From: Aulostomus chinensis
Taxonomy: Eukaryota; Chordata; Actinopteri; Syngnathiformes; Aulostomidae
DNA length: 64,000 nucleotides
Reading direction: 5' to 3'
NCBI GenBank assembly: GCA_037954235.1
Contig: JBBMOA010000006.1
Location: forward strand, 22,495,041 to 22,559,040
Position 1 is the first letter of the stretch. Every line of letters begins with the position of its first letter. Under the pieces are notes generated by a model. That model searched no databases and was not told the origin of the DNA. It worked only from the letters and a program-made list of their open reading frames with translations. Positions 1 to 11,800 of the stretch are shown here, piece by piece. A program made the translations under genes and the position numbers.

Positions 1-726
1 ACAGCTGCATAGAACAAGTTATCAAGGCCGACCTTCTTGGAGTTCGTGTTGACTGGAAACAAAATCAAGGGGAAATAGGGAGATGCATATCTATTGTACA
101 CAGAGACCGCGCTCCAGCACATCTTATACAAAGAGAGATGATAGAGACTAAATGCATGCAAATATTGCCTGGCTCAAAGTGAAGATGGATTAACACACAG
201 ACTTCTTCTTATATTTCTTTTGGAAAAGAAGTGTGTCAAACAGCTGTACAACCTGTACTCAAGAATAATGTTCTCTCAGAACAAGCATGACCATCAAACG
301 CGACAAGGAAGGCGATTGAAATGTCTGCTGATTAGTCAGGGATGAGAAGCTAATTTTGTCTGTTATTTTACACTCCTTGAGATCTCCTTTTTCCCCCTCA
401 GAGACAGCAGCAGAGAAAGCAAAAGCTCTTGTTTTACTTACTTGGAGCCTATTTTAGCTCGTGCAGTTTCCACGGTCTATCCAAACTCTAGCGAAAGTAA
501 ACATTTTCAGTATACTCAACTGATATTCTGGACTGAGATAAACAGGAGGAGTTTCCTACTTTTTTGGAGATCAAACCAAAACCCATCATAACATCTTCCA
601 TTCACTCAGTCCACTTGAGAACCAGAATGAACCTGGAGCTCCTCTCATAATTCTCCTTGTATAAGGAATGACCCTGATTGTATTTCCCCCTGCTTTCTAG
701 TACTGTCATCTTGTCTCACCCTGCAG
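1..726 (+). other. dpp7 intron sequence, no exon recognised
   Basis: This stretch lies upstream of the first recognisable dpp7 exon and ends in a pyrimidine-rich tract and the acceptor CTGCAG at 721-726. I see no reading frame resembling the upstream part of DPP7 and no mobile element, so it is read as intron. The missing N-terminal DPP7 exons (signal peptide, start of the alpha/beta-hydrolase fold) should lie to the left of the window. Confidence 0.6.
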
Positions 727-1175
727 CTACGGCGGGATGCTGTCTGTCTACATGAGGCTGAAATATCCCAATGTAGTGGCTGGAGCTCTGGCTGCCAGTG
801 CTCCCATTCTGTCCACTGCTGGCCTGGGAGACCCCCAGCAGTTTTTCAGAGATGTTACAGCTGTAAGTGAGTGGACATGTAGATCAGTTTACTCGTGAAG
901 GTGTTCATGTGTTTATTGTATCATAGCATCTTTTTTGAGGAGTGTTCTACATGAGGCACATTTGTGCTCTGGTTCATGATCACAGGACTTTGAGAACGTG
1001 TCTCCAGAATGCAGAGACGCTGTAAGAGGAGCGTTCCATCAGCTGAAAGAATTAGCTGAACACCAGGGTGAGTGGGTGATTATTCCCTCTAAATACAAAC
1101 TTCATTCTATTTACAAAATAAGACATGTTGTGTCCCACTTTATAACTGATCTGTATCCATTTTATATATACACAC

Positions 1176-1238
<63 letters not shown>

Positions 1239-1272
1239 TGTGTATATATATATATGTATATATGTATGTATG

Positions 1273-1304
<32 letters not shown>

Positions 1305-1326
1305 TGTATATATATATATATGTATG

Positions 1327-1366
<40 letters not shown>

Positions 1367-1432
1367 TGTGTATATATATATATGTATATATGTATGTATG
1401 TATATATATATATGTATGTATGTATATATATG

Positions 1433-1463
<31 letters not shown>

Positions 1464-1642
1464 ATATATATGTATATATGTATGTATGTGTATATATATA
1501 TATGTATATATGTATGTATGTGTATATATATATATGTATATATGTATGTATGTGTATATATATATATGTATATATGTATGTATGTGTATATATATATGTA
1601 TATATGTATGTATGTGTATATATATATATGTATATATGTATG

Positions 1643-1685
<43 letters not shown>

Positions 1686-1694
1686 GTATATATA

Positions 1695-1725
<31 letters not shown>

Positions 1726-3869
1726 GTATATATATATGTATGTGTGTGTATATATATATATATGTGTGTGTGTGTATATATGTGTATGTATATACATATA
1801 TATAGATATACATATATACATAAATATATACACACATGTGTGTATACATATATATGTATGTGTGTGTATATATATGTGTGTATATATGTATGTATATATA
1901 TGTATGTGTATATATATGTGTATATATATGTATGTGTGTATATATATGTGTATATATATATGTGTGTGCATATGTGTGTATATATATATGTGTGTGCATA
2001 TGTGTGTATATATATATGTGTGTGCATATGTGTATATATATATATGTGTGTGCATATATGTGTATATATATATGTGTGTGCATATGTGTGTGTATATATA
2101 TATGTGTGTGCATATGTGTATATATATATATGTGTGTGCATATGTATATATATGTATGTATATATGTGTATATATATGTATATATATATATGTATGTATA
2201 TATATGTATATATAATATATATATAATGTGTGTGTATATATGTATATATGTGTATATATGTATATGTGTATATATATTTCAGTATTTAAATTTATATCAG
2301 AAGACTAGTTGACTTGGAAAATATTGGTGTAACCTGACCAGTCGTTATCCCCATGTTGCCGACACGAGTGCTATAAATAATGGTGGTGCGGTGCCCACAA
2401 CTACACAAACTACAGTATGTGGTGATGCTATGTCTATGGCCAAGAATCTGCTTTTCTTGTATGATTGTCATCTTAAAAATAAATTTTCACATTGACTCAC
2501 ACCAGCAGACATATAGCTGATAAACTCTCTTATCTCAGAGGCCACCTTCTGGCTTGGATGTTTTGATTTGGTCAGGTCTGCGAGGAAAACATGGAGATGC
2601 TGGAATTTACGATAATCTTCTGTGACTTCCCCAGATTACATTCAAATCCAGTCAGAGTTTGGCCTATGTAAAACTCCGTCATCTGCTCAGGACATCTTCC
2701 AGCTGAATGGGATGTTGAGGAACGCCTTCACATTGATGGCCATGTTGGATTACCCCTACAGCACCCACTTCATGGGTAACATGCCCGCCAACCCTGTCAA
2801 GGTACACGCACAATGTTGTTCCAGATTAACGTCTCTGCATGGAACACTTGTGTGAAATCTCAACATAACTACAAAATGATTCCTTTATCATGAAACTGTA
2901 GCACAGCTGTTTGCTGGCTCAGCGCCAGTGTGTGTTACAGCCACCAAATGTCAAACAGCTGATACCTGTACACAATACACAATACAAGTTCATGTGCATC
3001 ACCATAGGTGTCATATAGAATGGGGATAACTTGATAAAAGCACTCAATGTCACCACACCATGATCTTGGTCAGAAGAATTTATCATATCTGTTGAATGTT
3101 ATAATGGAAATAAAATTAATACCCCTGGCTACTTCATCTTTAAACCTTTTTATCAAGTGTTTTATTGTTATCTTATGAATGAACTCTGCCTATAACAGGC
3201 ATTCGGCAAGAATACTCCCACCTATTCTTTGGTGTGGGAATTCTGTTGTTGCTTAGTTTATTTTTTTTTAAAGAAAACATGACTTAAGGTTCAAATATAT
3301 GTCAAACAGGCTCAACAAACTCTAAATGGTTTGAACATCACAAAGGAAGGTTTTGTTCCAGGGCTACTGGATTCTCTTGTTTATTGCTAACTTTCAAGTG
3401 AGTGTGTATTTAAATGTATTTGGATTTGCAGGTGGCCTGTGACAAGATGCTGAGTGGATCAGACTTGCTGGGTAACCTCAGGGACACTGCAGGTGAAGTA
3501 CTTGAACTTGTCAGGTGTCCTAATATGAGAGAGAGAGCTGAAAATGTGCCTCTTGTAACTGCTTGAGACTATCCTGCAACTCTGGCTCAAATAGGACAGT
3601 GTAGATAGCAACAGCCTTGAAGATTAGTGTAGTTTTCATCCACATCTGATATAAACACCCAATTTATCAGGACCCTTAATCCTCACGGGGACCAAAGACT
3701 CATCCTAATGTGGCACAACAGTAAATTAGGAGTTCCTGTTTAAAGTTTGAGTCAAGGTATGAATGGGGGTGAGGTTCAGGGTAGGCATCGATTGGTAAGG
3801 ATTAGGACTTGGATTTGGCTCTCCATGACTGGAAGTCAATCAAATGTCTTTATATGGTTAGTTGTACAA

Positions 3870-3936
<67 letters not shown>

Positions 3937-4782
3937 CCACCCTGCAGGTATTGTGTACAACTCAACAGGTGTGCTGAAGTGCTTTGACCTGTACAGCCTC
4001 TATGTACAGTGTGCTGATCCCACTGGTTGTGGACTGGGCTCAGACAGCCTGGCCTGGGACTATCAGGTAACACACACACACACTCAAGGATCATAGAGGT
4101 TCTCTGAGAAGAAAGAAAGTTTACCAACCTGATTATTAGATGGTGATATTTTGACTTGTCTTGAATCTTTCCCATGTTAAAATGTTTTTTAATGAATACA
4201 TTAACAAAGGTGCTGAATCTGCATTGTTGTGCAAGATGCAAATAAACTGTGCATGTGATGGAAGAATGCACAGTTAAGTTAGGTATTATAAATTCCCCCT
4301 ACGTTCCATTTACTCCTGCCAATTCCTGTGTGCTCATATTAATCCCTATATATATTAGTATTAAATCCCATGGGAAGCTTCCAACTCATTTGGAAAAAAA
4401 AAATCTAAAATATCTACAAATTAGTGAAATCTTTCAAATTTTAGCAATTTATCAGAAATGTTCCAGCATTCTTCATCACCACACCAATGATGAGACAGTC
4501 AATGAATCAGTGTGATCTCCACAAGATAAAGATTTATGTTGTGGGTGATTGTTGGTAGTTATAAATCCAATAATCTTCCCATTCAGACAGCAAAATTGAA
4601 AAATATGGCCCTTTTTCTAAGTGAGACACTACTTGTTCAGTGATTCAGTCTCCTTTTGATGGAATGAGATGTTTTTGACTGGAAATGAGATAAATGGTCT
4701 GGATTTAGGCTCTTGTAATCTGTGCTCATGCAGTACATATTTGAAGGAGTTTACCCGTTTTTAACAAGTTACGTAGAGATGG

Positions 4783-4820
<38 letters not shown>

Positions 4821-5694
4821 TCTCTCTCTCTCTCTCCCACATGTTGTTTCATGGTGTTGTTGCAGGCATGTACAGAGATCAATCTCTGTTATGAGAGCAA
4901 CAATGTCACAGACATGTTTCCCGTTATGGCCTTCACTGACAAAGACCGTGAGCTTTACTGTGCCAGACGCTGGGCTGTGACCCCTCGACCAAAATGGTTC
5001 AAAATCCAGTTCTGGGGCGACGGTGAGCACACGTCACCACCAAATACACGATCTTTGCGCCGTCATGATCATCTACTCTGACGTAACCTAAAAATCACAT
5101 TCAGATCAGCACTGGTGGGGATGGGAAAGCAGACTGTTGACTGTTGTTAGCTGTCACAGCAGCTGAAGCTCTTCACATTATCTGGATGTTCAAGTTTTAG
5201 AAACCTCTGATAAGAACCAGTAATCCATGTCAGTACATTTGCCTCTGATTGTCCTCATGGTCCTGATGCGTCAATGATACTGTCACATGTAACAAGGTGT
5301 CCCCCTCTGCTCAGCCCTCTCCACAGCCAGCAACATCATTTTCTCAAATGGCGATCTGGACCCATGGGCCAATGGAGGGGTAAGTGCATACGCCAAAGAC
5401 CATCAGCATCCAGCTTCTGCTGCAAGATAATCAACTGTCTGCTTCAGGTGCGGACATCTCTGAGCTCATCATTGATCGCCATTAATATTGCAGGAGGAGC
5501 TCATCATCTGGATCTAAGGTGCAGTGAGCAGCTGTCTCTCATTTTCAAAGTGCCACTGTTAACTTCATGACCTTTGACTTTGATCCTACAGGGGCTTCAA
5601 TGATGCAGATCCAGAGTCAGTCATCACAGCCCGGAAGATGGAGGCAGAGCTCATCGCACAGTGGGTGAAAATGGAGAGGACTAGATCACGATAG
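727..5694 (+). CDS. dpp7: dipeptidyl peptidase 7 (dpp7), 3' nine coding exons, partial
   Basis: DPP7 is a family S28 serine peptidase of lysosomes and secretory vesicles that removes N-terminal Xaa-Pro dipeptides. Exons, all in phase: 727-862, 986-1067, 2635-2801, 3432-3492, 3948-4066, 4866-5022, 5315-5379, 5448-5518, 5592-5694 (961 bp, 319 residues plus TAG). The first exon starts with the last base of the nucleophile serine codon and continues YGGMLSVYMRLKYP, the G-x-S-Y-G-G elbow. The catalytic Asp lies in NGDLDPWANGG (exon 5315-5379) and the His in GGAHHLDLR (exon 5448-5518). Likely N-glycosylation sites are YNSTG and SNNVTDMF. The C-terminus, WVKMERTRSR, is shorter than the human tail. 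Splice phases agree across all eight introns. Identification rests on remembered human DPP7 and is strong. Upstream exons lie outside the window. Confidence 0.93.
1170..2277. repeat. 1.1-kb compound (TG)/(TA)/(TATG) microsatellite in a dpp7 intron
   Basis: Almost pure alternating purine-pyrimidine sequence made of TG, TA and TATG runs. It opens with a TG run near 1177 and shifts to a higher-order repeat, TGTGTGTGCATATGTG followed by a TA run, at about 1965-2145. It lies in the 1.57-kb dpp7 intron 1068-2634. Long open frames in it on both strands (up to about 400 codons of Tyr, Ile, Cys, Val, Met, His, Thr) are repeat artefacts, not genes. Such tracts can adopt Z-DNA or cruciform forms and are usually length-polymorphic. 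Confidence 0.95.
3873..3934. repeat. (TG)n microsatellite in a dpp7 intron
   Basis: About 31 uninterrupted TG units end 13 bases before the dpp7 exon at 3948. The TG tract and the following TTCCACCCTGCAG together form the acceptor region, so tract length could affect splicing of that exon. Confidence 0.95.
4786..4836. repeat. (TG)n(TC)n microsatellite before dpp7 exon 4866
   Basis: A (TG)n run passes into (TC)n about 30 bases upstream of the acceptor TTGCAG of the exon at 4866. The TC part probably serves as the polypyrimidine tract. Confidence 0.9.
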
Positions 5695-5822
5695 TCACCT
5701 TGAACTGGATAATCTGCGAAGTACATGCATGCAAGGCCCTGATACATTTCAGATGATTCGATTTAGGACAAAATTGTGAATTCTTGACTGATTTATAAGG
5801 AACATAAATTCTGTTTTGCTTC

Positions 5823-5828
5823 AATAAA
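5823..5828 (+). terminator. candidate dpp7 polyadenylation signal AATAAA
   Basis: AATAAA occurs 129 bases after the dpp7 stop codon, the first canonical hexamer downstream. This would give a short 3' UTR. No cleavage site can be read from the sequence alone. Confidence 0.55.
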
Positions 5829-8800
5829 ATCTCTTTAATTTTATAAAATGAACACCAGCATTTACTGTACATCAGATGACATCAACAACACAATGATTTA
5901 AAAAAAAAAAGAATTAAAGATAAATCATTGACTTACTCTCTCAATCACACATACACACACACTCTCACACATGAAGACACTCCCCCAAACATCAACCTGT
6001 GGACATACTGAGGCTGGACCAGGTCAAAATATGTCTTATATTCTGAAATATTCAATTGTCAGCATCCACTACATTAAACCACTGAGTTCAGCAGCTAATG
6101 TAACAACACTCCTTCATGAGGAATGGAAAGTTGAGATTTATTAATGCTCTGAATTAATGTGTATAAAAGGCAAAAATGACGTCATGAGTTTCGTTTCTGT
6201 CTTGCGCTGTTTTATGATCTACTGACATGACCGTGTGTGCCCATTTTTTGTTTGTTTGGGGGTTTTTTGTTGGTGAGGAAGGGCAAACATCACCAGTTCT
6301 AACAAATGTTCTAACATGACTCTTCAAAAGCCACTCTAGTGGTCTTATCAAAAGCACTGGAAATATTGGCTTTGTGACTGTTTCTTAAGGAGAATAATGG
6401 CTTTTTTAAGTTCTTGGAAACCCTGAAACCTGCCTGCAGGTTTGTTTTTGTTTTTGTAAATGACATTAATAGATTGGCAAAATCACACATTTTTAAAATT
6501 AAGTATCAGCTTATCAACTTTGAGAGGGTCGTGTAACCAATCGTATTGAGTACAAGAAGGAAAATAACTACATCTGAACTCCAAATTGATTTTTCATCAA
6601 AATTACTTGATTCAACGTTTCAAATTTTTACCAAAAATAGACATGTAAATAGCTGAAAACATCTTGTAAACATTTCAATGTATCGTGGACATTTGCAATA
6701 TTGGTTACAAACACCTAAAGCGAACGAAAATGTGGTTTATTCCAGGTTTTTTGTATCCATAAAAAAATTGAAATACATCCTGAGAAATTAAACTTCTGTT
6801 TTCTTTTGGATGATTTCTGGCATCATAGTTGGTCTACTGGACTAAAGAACTGAAAGGGTTCCTCACACACACACCCACAAGAATAGGTGAGTATACATCC
6901 TTCTATTCATATCTACAACAGCACCTCAGCAACATTTGCACAAACAGCTGTGAGCAGCAGGAAATGAGCAGACAACACTTATCTGTTAAGTGAATGAATT
7001 AATGACTGGACGGACAGTAAAGGCACCTGTGAAACATCAATAGTTAAGCAATATCAAGTCAGGGAGTTTGGTCTCGAGGGATTGACAGAGATGACGGGAA
7101 GCTGCTCTGCATCTGCAATATTTGTGTCAACACATGAAAGCGCAGCAGCAGGAGGGCAACAATGCCCCCTCATTGAGCCAGCAGGGTGTCAACTGATAGA
7201 CTCAAGACAAGCACACGTCAGTCAGTGCTGGACCGATAATAGGGAAAGAGAGGACTGAGCTGCATGTCCAGGTCTGACATCTGAGATTTGTCACAGTGAC
7301 ATCATGGCATCAGTGTTTCCATTAGTCCCTCCAGAAAACTGCCATCTTGCAATCACGTTATCACACCAATTCAAACAAAGCCTGAAATGTATTGGAGCTT
7401 GCAATTTAAGAAAAAAAAAAATCGGAACTTCTTCCCATTAAATATCCAACTTTAAAATTACTGGTCACGGGAGTATTCATAACATGATGAAAGGTTATTG
7501 GTCCATTTTTAATCACTCTTGCCTGCGTCAGTCAGTTCACAACCAGCCAAGGTGATACGTCACAATATCACTCGTTCACATCCAGGTAGTTGACACTATG
7601 AAAAAATAACCCATTGTATGATGTCACATTGAATCCAGGGCTAAACCCTTTCAAGTGGAACTGATTGACGGTATTTAAAACACATTTATAGAAGATGAAG
7701 GCAATTTGGTTTTGATTGTTTTTATCAGTAGTCACCAACTTCGTAGATTGGCAGCTATGATCCTTCACATTCAGAAAATATGGCAACTAAAATATTGAAA
7801 TATTCTTGTGATGGGCAATATGCTCATCAGTAAAGTGATGACATAAAACATGAATTTCCTCATTGGATAGTTTAAAACAAACCTTTTTTTCCTCACCTAC
7901 TAAAGATCTAATAAAAACTCCACACATTGCATTGCAATTTCTGAATGGAAATTGAGCGTTTTTGGTCACAACAATCACAAATACGCAGCAGGATTCTGGA
8001 GGGGCCATCAAAGCTCCCACTTATTCTGCAATGGCCTTCTATTAATGTTTAGTCACTTTGTTCCCACTCAACTTTTGAGGAAATCACATGAAAGGGAGAC
8101 AGCTGTGGGGAGCAGGTCTCAGAAGTGGACTCAGAAAAACAGCAGTTTGATGGAAAATAGCACACATCTTCATCACACTGAGACGGATCCAGATGCAAAG
8201 TGCTCTAACAGTTTATCCACACGTAACGTTCCAGAGGGTTCACCTTGCCCACTCCATGAAGCTGAATCTCAACCAACAAACCCAGCACAGCTCGATGGAT
8301 CCAAGAGTCTTTCCAATCCTTCCTGCCATGAATGCAATAGAAGTTGCATTTCCAGCAGCGCATAAACATGCTTATTGATCCACCAAACATCAGTAAGAGG
8401 AATGCCAGTTCAGCCACCTCTCATTGAAGGAAAGCATACACCTGACTGACCGAAGTATCAAACCTGGAGTCAGAGCCACCTGTTAAATATGTCGCCAGAT
8501 AGCTCAGGTCTGCAATCCAGACTCCTCCCACCAAGGTTCCAGTTTGCTTTAATGACTTATTTTCCAACACTGAGGGAAACCATTATTTGTGACATAAAAA
8601 TAATCCTGTTTTAGACATTTTATCAAAAAATTATCAACAGCATTGAGGTGGAAAAATCTGCATTCATTGATAGAACGATAAGGATAAGGATTCAAGTGAC
8701 ATATCCGGTCTAGGTGTGTGGTCAGTGTATCAACAGCTGTCACCAGGACAAGAGATAAGATGAAGAAGCAATCATTTTGGTCGAAGACAAACCCTGAGAT

Positions 8801-8862
8801 GTTTCATCATTGCAGATTTGTGTGTGTGTGTGTACGTGTGTTCGCACGCACGCACAAGTGTA
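5829..8862. other. intergenic/3' UTR interval between dpp7 and man1b1
   Basis: A 3-kb interval between two convergent genes. No coding exon and no mobile element could be recognised. Short open frames here match nothing I know. A minus-strand AATAAA (TTTATT at 6137-6142) could end a long man1b1 3' UTR, but this is a guess. Short CA-rich tracts occur near 5945-5970 and 6865-6875, and a short TG/CA tract at 8819-8834. Confidence 0.5.
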
Positions 8863-11800
8863 TCAGGCAGCAGAGGGCCATATAGGCAGTGGATGAGCTT
8901 CAGTATTGAAGACGTACTGGTCCAGGCTGATGAGGTTGAAGTCATCTGAGAAGAGCAGGTAGAGATATTTGAGGGTCTCTCCCAGGAAGAAGCTCTCCAT
9001 TTTGTCTCGAGGACTGGGGTAGTCCGGGTCACGCACATTATTGATTGAGGTGTAGCCCCCCGAGGACACCTGAGGGTAAACACACACGGTCATGATCGTG
9101 TTGCGGCCGGATGAAGGCCAACGGTTATCTTAACTACAAGTATGCTTTACAGCCATAAAGGCCTGGATGGCATTACTATGGCATCCAGCAGCACTGTTAC
9201 GGACCTCCTGTAGGAGTTAATTTGATCAGGATTTGTCCTTCAATTCCCACATTAAACAAATTTAAAGGACTGCCTTTTTTCATACACACATTCTGTCTCA
9301 AGGTGACACCAAAAAAATATTTTGAAGATGAAGATTATTGGTCTGTGTGTCTCCAGAGGCAGTTGACCAGTATCGGTAGGCCAAGCGGTGTGCAGCCATG
9401 GCGGTTGCCGAGGCAAAAATTCGGGCATGAGAGGAATTCACTGAGGCCATGGAGAATGACTATTGGTCGGTTCCAAAAAGGTTCTGGCAAAATGTCCGTC
9501 ACCTCAGGGGGGGAAGGTGACAACTTGCCACACTTTTTACAGTGGGGACGGGAGGCTGCTGACATCAACTGGGGAGATAATTGGACGACAGTGGAACCAA
9601 CACCACCAACACGTATTCCTCCCCTAAGTCCTCCCCAAACTCGGGGGGGGGGGGGGTCATCCAATCTCTGGGGCAAAGGTCACTGAGGCAGTGAAACAAC
9701 TCTATCGTGGCAGAGCTCCGGGGATGGATGAGATCCACCCTGGGTATCTCAAGGCTCTGGATGTTGTAGGGCTTGTTGTTGGTTGACATATCTCTGCAAC
9801 ATTTAGTGGATTTCACCTTTGGAGTGGCAGACAAGGGTGGTGGTCCCCATCTTTAAGAAAGGGGACCAGAGAGTGTGTTCCAATTATAGGAGATCACACT
9901 CCTCAGCCTCCCCAAAAAGGTCTACGCCAGGGTACTGGAGAGGAGGGTCAGGACGATTGTCGAACCTCAGATTGAGAAGTAGCAATGTGGTTTTTGTCCT
10001 GGCCGTGGAACCATGGATCAGCTCTTTACCCTCACTAGGGTACTGGAAGGAGCATGGGGCTGCAGATTTGTATGTTCTCCCGTTCTCCCACGTCTCCCAT
10101 TCCACCACATCCCGAAGGTGCCTATTTGATTGGGGTCTGGTGACTGCAGAGGTCATTGGAGTACAGTGAACTCATTGTCATGTTCGAGGAAAGCAGTTAA
10201 GAGATTATATGAACTTTATGACATGGTGCATTATTCTGCTGAAAGTAACCATCAGAAGATGAGTACACTGTGGTCATAAAGGGATGGACATGGCCAGCAT
10301 CAATACTTAGGTAGGCTGTGGCATTTAAACAATGCTCAATTAGTACTAAGGAGCCCAAAGTGCGGCACAGTGGTGCAGCGGTTAGCACTGTCACCTCACT
10401 ACAAGAAGGTTCCAGTTTCAAGCATGGAATCTTTCTGTGTGGAGTTTGCATGTTCTCCCTGCGCCTCCGTGGGTTCTCCCTGGGTACTCCCGACTTCCTC
10501 CCACACTCAAAAGATATCAAGAGGGGACGAGGCTAATTGAATACTCTAAATTGATCATAGGCGTGGCTGTGAGTCTGAATGGTTGTCAGTCTATATGTGT
10601 TGGCCCTGCGCTGGACTGGCGACCAGGGTGAACCCCGTCTCTCACGCGAAGGCTGCTGGGATAGGCTCCAGCCCCCCGTGACCCTTAACAAGATAAGCAG
10701 TAGAAAATATATGGATGGGTCCAAAGTGGGCAAAGAAAATATCCCCACACACCCCACCACCAGCCTGAATCATTAATACAAGGCAGGATGGATCCATGCT
10801 TTCATGGTGAGGCAACTGTCTGAATGTCACAGCTGAAATCAAGATTCAAGGCAATGTTTTTCCATTCTTCAAATGTCCAATTTTGGTGAGCACAGTATGT
10901 GAATTGTAGCCTGTTCTTAGATGATTGGAGTGGTACCCGGTTTGGACCTCTGCTGCTGTAGTCCATCTGCTTCAAGGTTCCACATGTTGTGCGTTAAGAG
11001 ATGGTATTCTGCATACTGTGGTTGTAACAAGTGATTGTTAGAGTTCTTGTCGCCTTTCTATCTTCTCAAACCAGTCTGTCAGTACATGACAAATAAAGAC
11101 TTCTTCTCCTCCTTCTTGTGTTAACAAGCACTGGAACAGGTGTACCTGATCATGTGTTCAATGAATGTCTGTCTGGAGGAGACAGCACAGTAGACTTCTA
11201 ACTGATATCTTGCCCTTAATGTCGAGCACTTCATTATAACTAAATTGCTACATTTCTTGGACTGTTACATTTGCTTGTTTGTTATTATTACTTAAATAAT
11301 CATCATCATCATCATCCTCGTTTCAGTCAGTGTAGTCTCAGGGTGCTGGACTTGGGATGAGGTTGTCTTGTATATTTACATCTTTCTCAAATGAAAAAAT
11401 AGGAGAGGAGCAGGCTCTTACTGGCCAAACACAATTAGGTCATGAAGAGGGTTTCTTAAATTAACTCCTGTTGCATATGAATGGACTCTAATATATGCTA
11501 AAATGCAGGTAAGCAGTCTGAATGACAGGAAATGATCAAAGCAAACAAAAAGAAGGAATGCTTAGTGATGTTAAGATATAGGGAACATTTGTTTCATTCC
11601 TTTGAAGGCTTCATGGAAGTGCTCTTTTTGGGGAAAAAAAGTGGTAAATACATAATAAAAACATTTTTTTACATATATCTCTGTGAGGACCTTCATTGAC
11701 AAATAAATTCCCTAAACCTGTCTATCACAATTAAATTCTTAACCCCAAAGCTAGGTATCAGCCTTCAAACAGGAGTGTTCAAAATGTCCTTACTTTCCAA

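Noticed and set aside
998..2312. Long open frames on both strands (up to about 400 codons)
   Set aside because: They are translations of the TG/TA/TATG microsatellite; only the first 70 bases belong to a dpp7 exon.
9335..9834. Pro/Gly-rich minus-strand frames
   Set aside because: They are antisense to a LINE fragment and lack any known motif.
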